From assembly GCA_012295275.1 (NCBI GenBank), contig CM022671.1:11775678-11839677 (forward strand): a stretch of 64,000 nt of DNA. Reading direction: 5' to 3'. The notes under the pieces were generated by a model. That model worked only from the letters and a program-made list of their open reading frames with translations, was not told the origin of the DNA and made no database searches. The DNA comes from Chrysomallon squamiferum. Its lineage: Eukaryota; Mollusca; Gastropoda; Neomphalida; Peltospiridae. Made by a program: the position numbers and the translations under genes. Positions within the stretch are counted from its first letter, which is position 1, and each line of letters begins with the position of its first letter. Below, in pieces: positions 48,901 to 63,459 of the stretch.

Positions 48901-51900
48901 TATTTTCTTGTTTTTTTTTACATGTTACAAAGTTTTAAAACCTGTCTTGTTCAGTTGTTTTTCCAGGACTGTTCTCTGTGCTGCCAGCAGCTGGGGAGTC
49001 TGGCTGAGTTACAACCTGAAATGAAGAGACAGACTATCAACACAGAAACACTTATTATTTTACTCTTTAATTATTAAACATTGTAACAAGTAAGTTTTCT
49101 TTATTCCTCTAACATACTGCAAATTTCACTTTCCTTATTCTCCATTACCAATAACTGATTACTAATTTCTATTAAAACTTTCTACACATGATCTCTGTAA
49201 ATAAAAAAATGTATGCATTTATTTTTGATAAACATTTTTAATCAAGTAAATAAATAAATATTTACAAAATATGTTAAATATCTTTTTTTATTATTTTTTT
49301 TATTTTTTACACAACATATTAAAAAAAAAAAAACAGTATTTGATGATACTAACCTTTGACCTTCTGGTCTGTGATCTCTTCAGTTTATTTAAAATTTCTA
49401 CCATTTTCACAAACCCATTGATCATTGAATTCAATTCTTGTGGACTTTTGTCTTCATAGATATCACATCTTAATGAAAAATAAATAAAAATTAAAAAACA
49501 TTTGATTATGAAATATCAAAAATACACGTTAACTTTGATGTTAAGAATTATGATAAATCTATCAGTATCACTATTAATAATAATAAAGTAAGTAAAAAAA
49601 GTTTAAATATAAAATATTTTAAAAATTAAGAAAAGAAATACAAAAGTGAAACTGCATAAAGGAAAATGAATAACTATATAAACTCTTTAACTAACAACTC
49701 ACCGAGGACTTCCATCAATGATTTTCTTTGTAGCTGTATTGTTGCATGGAAGAACAAAAAACCTGCTTCTCCAGTATTTCAATGTCTGAAATAAAAACAA
49801 GCCAGTTGAAATACAATATCACTGTTGATAAACCCCAAAAGAAACAAAAATAGTAAAATATGTTTAAACATTCATTCGTTATCACAGCTAAAACCAGTGA
49901 ACATTTAAATAGTGGTTTTCTAGTGTTTTTCTAAAAACACTTAATTTTTATTTTTGTCTGATTTATATACATGAAACAATGAAAATAAAAAATTAAATTG
50001 AAAATGAAAATGAAAATGAAAATAGTGTTTTTCTATATATTAACGTAAAAGATAAAAATCTCACGTCAATTAGACCGTAGTCACCCTCCCCCCGAGTACA
50101 GATGTACTGGTCAAGGTAGTTCCAGTTGTAGTTCTCCAGTCGCTGGTTTCTGAACTTTGTGAAGGAGACCTCATAGCTGTAGGAGTCAGGAGCCTGGAAC
50201 CTGTACTGGTATTCATGTCGCAATTCTGGTTGTGGATGTCTGTCAAAAAATAATTTGTTATTTCATTTTCAGACAAAAATTAAAATTAAGTGTTTATAGA
50301 AGAGAAAAACTGAAATAAATAAACTTTGTTATAATTGTTAAAACAGAGAAAAACATAATAAAAATAAACTTTAAGGAAAATTACTGTTCTATTTATAATT
50401 AATTAGACAAATCTTAGTCTGTACTTTGTCACCTGTCAAATAGTGAACAAAACAACGATTCTGTTTTTATCTATTTAAATAGATACAACTGAATCTGTTT
50501 CTAGTCGCACAGTGAAGAAAACAACTATTCTATTTTTCTCTATTCTGTTTTTATCTATTTGAGTAGACAAACCTGGGTCTGTATCTTGTCACATTGTCAT
50601 ATAGTGAATAAATCAACTATTCTTTTTTAATCTATTTGAGTAGACACATCTGAGTCTGTATCTACTTGCATAGTGAAGAAAACAAATATTTTATTTTTAT
50701 CTATTTGAGTAGACAAACCTGGGTCTGTATCTTGTCACTGTGATGGCAGGGCCAGACAAAGTCAGTTTGTGAAATATTCTACCAATACTCAGATAATACT
50801 CTTCCTGAAATTCAGAAATTAAATAATTTAGTTTTCAGTTAATTTAATTATATTAAGCTGTTTTTACTGTATTTAAAATAAAATGCATTAGACTTTTTCC
50901 TTATTTAATCTTGTGATTTTGAAGAAGACATATTTTGGAAATAAAACAACAGATAAATATATATGCCTGATAACATGGATACTACTAAGACAAACCAATA
51001 AGGAAAACATACAATTATAAATAAAAATAAACACTCCATGAAAAACATTTTACTCACTAACCAGTTTTAACAATCACATGTATGCACATATATGCACAGT
51101 ACACACATCCATACAGACACACACTTGCTCATTTATTACATTAATTACATTAATAAAGATGCCACTAACACAGACAAACCACATTAATATTCAAACTAAG
51201 TATCTGAACAGTAAAGCTGCTTACACACTGGACTCTCTGGGATCTTGATCTCATTAATCCTGATGTGTGAGGACTGGAACCCAGCTGTACTGCATCACTT
51301 GGTGATCCATTCTTTGTACTTTTTATCAACTGAAAACCCTGCAATCAAACTTTTATTATTAGCATTTTTTACATTATTTTTTTTTAAATGTAAGAAAATG
51401 ATCTTGTAATTACTGAATATCTATAGTAAATCCCAATCAGAAATTTTAACTATCACATAATTTTTCTATAAAGAAGGAAAAACAGTCAAAAACAGCTAAA
51501 AATAATAATAATAGTGGTAGTAGTAGTATTAGTACTAGTAGTGATAATATTTGCAGTCATATTAGAAGCAGAAGTAGTAACCCCATGTAATGTGAAAAAT
51601 GTTTCAGTATAAGGATTAATTCATTAAAAAAATACAGAACAGAATACATGGTAATATTTCAAAGACTGAGGAAATTATTTAATGTATTCTACCTGTGCCA
51701 ATCTCTGTGAAATGAGTTCTTTGAAAACCTGAACAGTAGATGGAGGTTTTCTTCTGTAGAAACTTTCATCTTCTGTGTGTGATGTTCTGAAAATAACATC
51801 ATTCAGACTATGATTTTGTCAGTTATAATAATAGTAGGTTATAGCTAATAGTAGTAGTAGTAGCTGCAGCAGTAGTATTAGAGTTGTAGTAGTACTAGTA

Positions 51901-54900
51901 GTAGTAGTTGTGGTGATGATAAAGAAAGAATTATAGAACAAAGATATGAAATTGTATATGAAACACAAAAAATGTATTTAATAAATTATAAACGATGGAG
52001 TTAAGACTTAATAAACAACATTACTGAACATAAACAGCCAAACAACAATGCATGTAGGTATTTTCATGAAATATATTATACAATTATTTTCTCTCAAAAA
52101 AATACACTGAAGTTAGTTAATTTTAGCTGATATTAGAATGAACAATTATTCCTTTAACATGAGAAATATTAAAACACTGACACACAAAATCCATATACCA
52201 GCATAAAAAACTATATATTAAAAATGTTCATACACCATATCCATAAAATTCAGAACATTTATATCAATACAATTTTTCAGTGGAGTATCTTGTAAGAAAA
52301 AAACCCTACACATAATTCTAGTTTATAAGAGAACTTACTTGGATCCATAGTCACTGGTGTCATCTGGCAGCAGTGAGTAGTCAGAAACGACATAGTCGTA
52401 GTGCAGACTGCGTCTGTCAGGGAAGTAGTCAGTGGTTATGGGCAAAGATGCTGGGATTGTCAGTGACTTCCAGTCCACACCTATTGTAAAATAGTCACAT
52501 GTAACAACACTTTATATAGCATTTCAAAATATAAATAATGTTATTTACTCTCTCAGAGACTCACCGAGCAGTGTCAAGTTACTGATGTAGAGTTTTGTAA
52601 AGTAAGAAGAGTATCAAATCACACTGCATTTGACTGATTAAATGGCTATGTTGTATTAGTGTGTGGATGTGTGTGTGTGTTAATGTAATAAAATAAAATT
52701 TTATATTAAATTAAGAGTACATAAATCACAATATGTATGTGTGAGAAATTGTGTTGTAAATCAGAGATTGGTGAGTTTGTTACTACATAAATTTTTGTTA
52801 TTTTATTATTCTCTGTATTACATGCTGCTGAAATAAAAATAAAAATACTTGTCTATTTTTTCACATCACCAAAAATACAAAAATCCAAAACACATTAAGC
52901 CACATATCATAGTTGCAAGTGAAAAACACAAAACAAAAGCTAGTTACTTCTATTATGTAATACCATCACAGTGAACAAAATAAAACTAAGTTACAGAAGA
53001 ACAAGAGATTGACAATCAAAGTAATAACATCAAACCATGCAAAATAATAAAACAGTTTCAGACTGGTATTAAAAGTAAAAACAAACCACATAACCAAAAC
53101 AGAAAAAATATAAACTTGATTAACACAGAAGTAACTGTACTGCATGCAGAAAATCTGTACTAAATATATGCTGAGACACACAAGTTTAAATGATATTAAT
53201 TCATTACTTATCAGTATATTGATACACAAATAAATTAAGAAAATAGATGAAAGACCAGAAGTCAAGCAGTTATGTTACTATTTTTTAAAACTGTTTGAAT
53301 ATGTACATCTTTCTGAAGTTAAAAAATGTACTCATAATTAAGAAAAGTTTTGTTATAAATTTTTGTATGGAAAAATACACTAATTCATAGAATTTCATGT
53401 AATACATAATGTAACAGCATGCAGAAAAAACAACATATACTTCAGCATGGAGAATAATAGAAACAGTTTAGTATTCACAATACACTAGCAATGAAATGTA
53501 CTAGAACCAGATTACTGAGAAAAATCTTGAAGCTTTTACTCAATGGCTAGAATAAACATGTTTAGTGAAAACAGAATTACAATACTGATCTTCCAAAGTA
53601 AACTGCTCATCTGCATTTCGGATATCTGGTCTATAATCTCATATTAAATAATTAAAAAAAAACAAAAAAAACCATTTAATTTAAATTTAGAACAATTTAA
53701 AAACAGTGCTGATTTAAAAAGTGTTTCAAACAAAGCAGACAAATCATTTGAAAAAATGCACGAGACACTTCGAAACCTAAATAAAAATTATAAACAAAAA
53801 CAACGCGCAAACCATGTTATTAGATACTGTGCAAATATTATAATGTACTATAATTTTACAAAAAATATAAACCCACATCATAAATTGTGCCACTTGGAAA
53901 AAGCACTAGGATACAGATGTAACTGTACTAGTACAGAATATTATATAATTAAGCAGTATACAGAAATACTAGCACAAAGAATATACTACTAACACAGAGA
54001 ATACACTAGCATACATTATAATGTACTAACATGGAATATACTACTAACACAGAGAATACACTAGCATACATTATAATGTACTAACATGGAATATACTAGC
54101 AATCAGAATATACCAGTATACATATATGTACTAACATACGGAATATACTAGTATTCAGAATATACCAGTATATATAATGTACTAGCATACGGAATATACA
54201 TGCAATCAGAATATACTATACAACGTAAGGAATATTTTATATTATATATACAGTATACATAATGTACCAACATACAGAATATACTAGTATTCAGAATATA
54301 CTAACATGTTCAATATCTCTCGTGGGACCATGTATGTACAAACAGAGAATAAAATAATGTACAGAATATACTAGTATATACAATATTCTAACATACAGAA
54401 TATACCAGTATACATATACAGAATAGTACTGAGTTCATAGTATACAAATTATTGCAGAATATGTTAACATATGGAAGATACCAGCATCCACAATATACTA
54501 GTATACAAAATATACATGTATACAGAATTACTAGTATACTGAATTATTATTATCAAAGATAACATACTAACATATCTAAATACTATGATATTGACTAATA
54601 TATAGAAGCACTAGCATAAAAAGCTTCAAAAATGAAATTAAGGTTTAACTGAAAGAAGTTATAGTTAGATTTAATTAAGCTTATAAATTATAAAAGACAG
54701 AGCCATCACCAATAACAACTGCAGTATCAGTGCCTGCCCAAGAATTAAAGAGATGTCAAAGAGCTTCTCTTGTACTTGCAAACAGAAAATAACTGACATC
54801 TGATGAACTAATAAAAATGAACTAATTAATATATTTATGAATATGCTAATGTATTCTCTTTGTCAATGTAATCTGTTCTTCAGTGTAAAACAGAAAAGAA

Positions 54901-55456
54901 ACAATCTCTCTAAACAAACAGATCTAACTATAGCAAGAGCATTTGAGAACTGCAAACCTTCCAGCAACTACAGGTGCAACTATACAACATACAATACTTA
55001 AACATACTTATTCCAGCACAGAAATTTTGTGAGTTTGAATCAGCTGAAATAATTGTCTTGATTAGGTGAGATCCAGTTTTGTTAGTCTCATCCTGTGTCA
55101 GTGGTCGCCAGTCCCAGCCTGTTAACAACAAGAGCACATATACACAGAATCAGGTTTATAACATTAGCTTGACCTGTCACTTCACTCTGTGAGTTCACAT
55201 TGTTCAACACTTGGTGTTCACACTGCACAATAATAATAACAACAACAATAATAATCTCGATCATTATTTAAATTTCACATAATTTCTTTTGATAAATTTT
55301 CCTGCACTTAAAGCATACTTAAAGTATAAATTGTTTTAAGTATAAAATGGCTGTGACTCACAGACACTAGTACTAACTAATTAACTCAATATAAACAGTG
55401 ATCTTTCTTTCTTTTTTTTCTTTTTTCTTTCTTACATTATATATTTTTTATTTACT

Positions 55457-55490
<34 letters not shown>

Positions 55491-55593
55491 TAAGAAACTA
55501 ATTTTCCTAAATATGGACTTAAACAGAATTCTAAAAATAATTTTCAAGTTGTAGTAACTATAAATCACAACCAGAACTGATTAAAAACACTTT

Positions 55594-55642
<49 letters not shown>

Positions 55643-58600
55643 TAAATTTAAACTAATGGCATTTTTTATTTGAATAATTAAGATGGAAAATGTCAGTATT
55701 TAAGATGAAAAAATAAATCAATAAAATAGATTTTTTAATACAATTTTAAGAAAACAAATTTCAAAAATAATCAACAAAAACAAAAATGATAATAAATAAT
55801 AATTTTTTTTTAATAATAAACAAAAAGAATAAGTAAATAAAAACTATTATAGTAACATGAACAAACAATTTAGTCAAAACAGTAATAAACAATAAAAACT
55901 AATAATAAAAGAAAAAATGCAACATTAATAATAAAAATAAAAAGAAGAACAACAATAATAAAACAGTATATTTGTTATCAACATAACAATGCATTTACAA
56001 CATTCATTTTATTGAAGGTAAAGGTGTATTTCTTCTAATAAAAAAAATAAGAAAAATAAAAAGTATATTTTAAATTAATTTTGTACAAAGAAAAATCACA
56101 ACTATAATATTATATAAGTAAAACTAACTACAGAATTAACTTTAACTTTTAGTATACAATAAAATAAAGAAAATGACATAAATGTAATTTTAAAACAATA
56201 TATATATAATTTATTTATTAGGAAATATTCAAATATCAGTAGGAATGTTTATAATATATTAAAAGACTTCCATTCAGTTACATCAGTGATTATCTATCAG
56301 AAAAACTATGTTAAGTAATTATATATACAGAAATTAACTGAACATTACTGTATTGTAATACTACAAGATTAATCAGTTTTCAGCTAGAGATATTTCACTT
56401 GTTTTAAGTTACCAGACTAACATACAGCTAGAAGTAAGTAAATTTTAAATTGGATGAAAAGATGCTACTTCAATTCTTTATGTTAAAAGCAAAGTGTAAA
56501 TGTAAGCCACACAATTATGAGTTGTTAGTAACAGGTTTTTGTATATGTATGCATGGAATGCATGATGTTTGTGTCCATGGGCATGTTAAAAAAAAGCATT
56601 TGTATACCTGTTTGTATTGCATTCCACATATCAGTATATTCTCCACTGAAAAGAACTGTTATCAATGAACTCATATTAAGACCAAATTAATACAAGTATC
56701 AAGCTTATTACACACTTACATTCAGTTGTTAGTCACAGCTTCTCAATTCAAATCTTTATGAGGCTATATAGAAAAGTGATGTGTTTTATGTTTTAGGAAA
56801 TATATACAAGTGTTTGGTGTGTAAGTCTTGTTACAAAATATATGATATAATGTATTTATTAGTACAAGCTTATATTAGTATATATCAGGATTATAATAGT
56901 CATATGTAGAAAAAGCATATAGATATTAATATATACTATTAGACTTTATAATAAAAAAATAACAATCTATAAAATACATTAAGATGTTGTAATAAATCAT
57001 AATTATAGAACAAAAGCTTATAGCATAAACAGACACACACAAGATATATGTACATACATATATATAATTTTACTTAATCAGCATTAAAACATGCTTTAAA
57101 TCCCAGTCATATTTGAAATTTCACTATCAATGTTTAGCAAAATTGAGATGTAGTAAAGAGGTAACAGCTGATAATCATTACCAATGAACACAAACAGATA
57201 TCAGATTTTAATTATGTCTGTAGTATCATGGTAAGGCTGTGATACAAAATTTGTAGTGAGTGAATATTGTATCTTACACAGAGAGAGATGTATTCAGATG
57301 ACATGTATTAACTTTTACTATCACTTTAAACCGATGGATTGAAATTATCTATCATGTTAGAATCAAGTTTCTATAAATTATACAATATTATAGCTTATAT
57401 ATATATATACTAGCTATATATTGTAAAATACAAAGAAATATGATTCTAACATGATAGTTAATTTCAGTAAGTAATCTCAATATACAGTAAAAAGGTATAA
57501 TTTATTAGCTAAAATTTATATTTACTACTAATAAAAAAAGTAAGTAGATAAAATAAATAAAAAATTAAAAGTAATTAAAAGCAATACTAAAGAAAACAAT
57601 ATATCAAATAAATTTAAATATAAAATAAAAAAGTAAACAGTAAATAATGTAATTTATATTTTATAAACAACTGACATAAAAGTAATATAAATATATAAAT
57701 AGAATAAAATAAAATAAAATTATTTTAAAATAATATGAAGAAAAATAAAATAAAATAATATATATGAACTAAATAAAGAAAAAAGAAAGAAAATGAAAGA
57801 TAAATAAAAGAAAATTATATTAAAAGCAAAAAACAAAAATAAAGAAATTAAAAATAAGTAAATAACAAAAATAAATTAATTAAAAATAAGTAAATATAAT
57901 ATATTAATTTATATCAAAAACCAAATGTATGCTTTAAATTATTTTTGTTAGCTTGAATATATAAAATTGTAGAAGAGATACTGTGTTACATCAGTAATCT
58001 GTTAATATATTAACTTAACTTACTATTAGGTGAGAAGGAGGAAAAAAAGCCAACTTACACAACTGTCATGAGAAGAAAGTTTAGAAGTTAATGAATTATT
58101 ATTTTTGTGTTAAAAACTTCACTAACCTGTTGTCATATCTGGACTCCACTCCTGTTCTCCTGTTCCCCACATCCAGAATCGATCTCTCTGTCCCATGCGA
58201 CTGCCATGACCATGTGACCCCATCACTGTCTTTACTACAAACATCAGTGACATTATAAAAAAGTGTGTAAACACACAAATGCATACATACTTATGTTTGT
58301 ACTGTGTATATATATTTATAAATAAATACAGTTTTTTTCTTTTGTTATGTTTATAAATAATTAAAATTAAAATTACCAGTCTCAGAACTAGTGATAGAAG
58401 ATGAAAGCTGGTTGTACATGTTGTTCATTACGGATCTGGACTCAGACTGTGAAGGTGAACGGCTGTGACTTTCAAACATACCATCTTGTCTGCATTGAAA
58501 ACACACACAAAAGTTATTATAGTAACTTACTTCTGTATTACAAATATTAACTACTTTATTACTATAAGTTATTTACTTGTTTCTGAAACAGTTTTTTGAA

Positions 58601-61600
58601 TTGATACCAATCATTAATATATCTTCGTATATACAAATATTTAATCCCTAGAAAAACTCTAAACAGAAGTTACTTATAAAATATAATAGATATAATTACA
58701 AATATTGTGTTATTATACTGGTGAAAAGCAAAGGTTTAATACTGTGTAACTATCTTTTTATTACAAATTTAGCTAATAACATTTACCAGTCTCAACTTTA
58801 GAAGATATCAATTGTGGAGTGGCCATTTAACATTAAAAGCATTTCTTAAATATCAGGAATATATTAATGGAGTTACCACTAAATGATAATAACAAAATTA
58901 CAATATAAAATAATTATGTTAATAAAATTTTAATAGTGGCTTCATTTTTGTACTTTGTGACTGTTATTATTATGTTATTTCATTCCTTGCAGACTGAATA
59001 AATGATTATGATTTCAGTACTGTTGTCAGAAAAATATTTAATTTGTACTCAAGTGTGTAATTATCTAAATGTTCAAGGTTATATTATAATAACCCATAAA
59101 GATCTGAATGCCTGAATTTCTCTTAAAACAGCAAACTTTCAAAGAGCAGAAAACATATCACATCAAAGTGGTTTAAGGCTGAAAGTTAAAAATAAATAAA
59201 ATCACAAACCCAAAGGAGTCTGCTGTCTCAGTTTCCACACTCTCCTGTCTTGATATTGATATCCTTTTTCTTACCACAGCCAACTGAGCTGCCTGCAACA
59301 GAATGTTAGAAACACTTTAGTTCATTTCATGGTTTCTTTGTTTCTAATAATCAGATTTTGAAAAATTCAAAACTACATTATATTTAACATTTCAGTACAG
59401 GATTAGTCTGAATTCAGTCTGACATTTTTACCAGTTTTGACTAGAACATCCTATAACAATGTTTGAAGAATATTAGTCTGCAAAAATGGTATTCCTTCCA
59501 AGCTGGCTTTATCAAAGACCTTGGTATTTACTTTCCTGTTTAAGAGAATATGTTATTTGATAGACCACAGACTGAGGATTCTTTCAGCAGATTTTATCAC
59601 ATATCTATTTCTGAAACTAAAAATGTTATATGTTGAGGAACTGTTACATGAATACTCATTATTTTATTCAGTCATCTGTTTATAGTTTCAGTGCTCCTGG
59701 TCATGTTATTTCACTCTAATATAAAGACCTCTGGCTAATTCCACCCACAAAAGAATATTTAAAATGAAGATAAAAATGTCACCTGGACAACTTCTGGGGT
59801 GAGGGTCTGCAGGCCATAGTCATGTTCTTTATCTGAGTGGTAGCTTGAAGACTGGATGTGGACATGATGAGTCTGCACTGCAGCACCATGGGGATCTGAA
59901 AAAAAAATATATATTTTTATTTCAATATTTCTGTTAGTAGTAAATAAAGTTTATTTTCATTTTATAATCCTCCTAATCAAATGATTAATTTCTGTCTGTT
60001 TCGTTTCACAGATTCCTTATAAAAAAAAACTATAGAAGTAATAATAATAAAAACAAAAGTTTATTCACAAATTAACAAATATTTTGTATTTTTAGCTGAT
60101 CAACAAATATTGATATTTTTTCTATTTATTAAACAGACTAACTGTAATATACTGAAAACAAAAACCCAACATTAATAACGAATTAGGTTCAATTCACCAT
60201 AAAGTAATATAAAAATTATAAAATAATTTTAAAAAAAAGGCAATTACAAACCCGTTGGAAAGGCATGTACCCATCTCCTGCGATTTGAAGTCATTTTAAA
60301 CCTCATTCGTGATGGTGCGAATGGATTTATGAGGGCTCTGTGTGGTCTGTAGTTAAAAAGTGACCGACGTGAGTGACCAATAGGTGACCCAGCACTACCA
60401 ACCACCAGACGTCTGCAGGAATATTCCTCACCTTCAGAGGAGTCCACTGATCCACACATCACTATCTTTTCTATAAAATTATTTTAAATATGTCCACGCT
60501 AATACATTCTTGAAGGCTTTTTAAAAAGTATTTATCTTTCTTGGATCAATCAGGGTAGCATCTGCCTACTTTTTATATTTTTTTATTATTATTATTACTT
60601 TTTTTATTTTATGTTCTTTATAATGAAACCTTTTTTATACTGAAAGTTAATTGTAATTATTAGAGAAACATCTTTATATAAGCTGTGCCTGATGACCAAT
60701 CCCATTTGTTAACAGAAACAGAAACAAATGTAAAGATGAACAATAATAACATAGAAACATAATACAAATCTAATAACTCTGTGGGTAATTTATTCCAGCT
60801 AGTATCACTGACATTTTTCTTTTGATAATAATAAAGTCTGACAATAACATATTTGTTTTGATAATAATAAAGTCTGACAATAACATATAGCTGTATAATA
60901 TTTTCTTTTGATAATAATAATAAATTGTGACAATAAAATATTGCTGCATTATATTTCTCATCTTTTAAAATTTACATGTTCACAAACCTTGTTTTGGGTA
61001 ACAACCCACTGAGGAGGAAACGTCATCTCCACTACTTGATCTTGAAGGAATGCTCACTGCTGGTGAGGCGCTGCTGTTGCTAATCAACTGCGACATGCTG
61101 TGGTTACTAGTTACGTGTGACATGTTACTAGCAACATCATTGTTAGTTCTCTCTTCAGCTATCTCTGAGTTTTCACTGACAAACTCATCAGACAAGTTTC
61201 TGGTTCGTGGCGGATGACACTGCCGAGCCTCACTGAGCGTCTTAGGCTGACTTCTGCCTTTCTCAGCAGTAAACAGATTTGAACTTCTGCTGAAACTGGA
61301 AAAAAAACACCAAACAAATATTCAGATATACACACAAAGTATATCATAAAATGTTTATATATAATCACGTTTACATAAATATACACACATTCATAGAAAT
61401 ATTCTCACTCAGACACACTCACTCTAACATACCGACATATATTATTAACAGATACAATTTTTGGAGTATATTATTTTCTGCTGATAAAACAGCTGAATTC
61501 AGTTCCAGTTCTGGTAAAAAAAAAATCTGCCCCCAAATTTACTTACTTTTTGTAAATGGATCTGTAATACAGAACCTAAAAATTAGTTTTTAATATATAT

Positions 61601-62370
61601 AAAATATAACATTAATATTAAAAGTTACGTATCTCTATCTTGCCTTTTTGCATTCTGTGATATTTATACTTGACACAGAACAAAATTCATTTAATATTTC
61701 AGACTTACGAAACTCGTGTGCTGCTTCTTGATGGCAGTTTGAAAATCTGTGAATCATATTCCTTGTAGTCCACAAAAGGAAACTTATCATCATCTGAATC
61801 ATATGACGTTGTAGAAATGGCATCTGAAATAAAATATTTAATAATAAACAACAGCAAATTCTAAAAATAAAGTAATAAATACTACTGCTTTTTACTAAAT
61901 ATGTAATTAAAATAGTTTTGAGTGATAATGTAAATACAATTTCAATACTGAATGCTTTTTTCATTTATTATTAAAGATTAATCTTTACTAAAAATAAAAT
62001 ATGTCTACAATGCAACATGCCCAGCTGTACTGCCTACTTGCACTACATATAAGAAGTACACTGTCAGTATATATATATATATAATATATAATATATATAA
62101 ATTTGTTTGTGTTGTTTCATTTGAAATACTTGTTTAATTAATGAATTAGCTTTTTTGAAGTTTAATATTTTTAGAAAATTTCTGAATAACATACCTTTGG
62201 TTTCATTGAGTGGTCTTTCAGCCAGTCTCTGTAGCTATAAAAAATAGATATATATTAAAATTACATTAGAAATACATTAGCAACAATTAAACTAACAATA
62301 TGAGATTTTATTATTAAATATGTTTGGATGAGTAATTTTATTATTACAGTCATTATTATTATCATCATCA

Positions 62371-62436
<66 letters not shown>

Positions 62437-63414
62437 TTATTTTCAGTTTATGAAATGTTTAAGATGAAAGAATGATTTGATAGTGTTTACTAAATCTCAA
62501 AATGTAGATCTAAAAGTAATAGATATGTCTGACCATACCAGTTGAGGTGGAGGTTTTATTCTTGGGACAAATGAAGCATTGTTGTGCATCTCTATTTGAT
62601 TCTTGGAGGCATAGTAACTGAAAAACACGATAAAACAAATTGTTAACCAATGCAATTCCATCCAGTATTATCAAATAATTGCACAAAAGTATGAAGTATG
62701 AAAAAAAGTCTCATTCACAGTTTTAATATTACTGATAAATGTTTGTTGAAACTGCCAGGTTGGATTGTTTGAAATAAATATAAATATCCATCAGTTGTAA
62801 AATGTGGAGATGCAACTCAAAATGTAACTTTCGCACTGTATAATGATAACAAAATATTATTATTATACCACCAATGTTTGCTAACAATAAAGTTTGTCAA
62901 TAAAAAATCAGTGAGCAAGTAACTGTTACAATTCAGTGTGAGATGTGTTTTTAACACACTAACCTGTGATTCATCCAGTGTGGAATGTTATAGTCATCAC
63001 CCACTTCAATAGAACTAGCAGAGTTGCTGCTGTGAAACTGAAATAAATAAATAATAATAATAATAAAAATAAAAATCTTTTCTTGTCCTAATATTAATGA
63101 GAATTAGAAGACAGCATGATCAATTGTTTACAGTATACTTTTGGTGCAATTTTCCATTCCAACCAGTCACATGACTGATATATAGAAGCTGTGACATCTA
63201 TCTGTCTATCTATATACATAATCTTCTTTAGAAAAGTACATGCATAAAGATTTCTTGCTGCAAATCTTTAAAGATCAAAAGTAATTCTGAAACTGTATAA
63301 CTGCTAATGAAAAAATAATTCAAGTGTAATTTGTAGAAATATTGTAATATACATTTTTTATTTTACATTAAAACTGTTGCAAGAAAAAGAAATGTATTAA
63401 TTTTTAACTTTTGG

Positions 63415-63459
<45 letters not shown>

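Noticed and set aside
52966-53992. Two frames of 78-99 residues in a DEPDC5 intron
   Set aside because: AT-driven composition, no recognisable domain and no splice context.
52339-55118. Mutually exclusive exons (GWDWRPLT versus VDWKSLT)
   Set aside because: The end of the first exon (NFCAGI) parallels the human sequence just before GVDWKSL, and phases allow both in series, so consecutive use is simpler.
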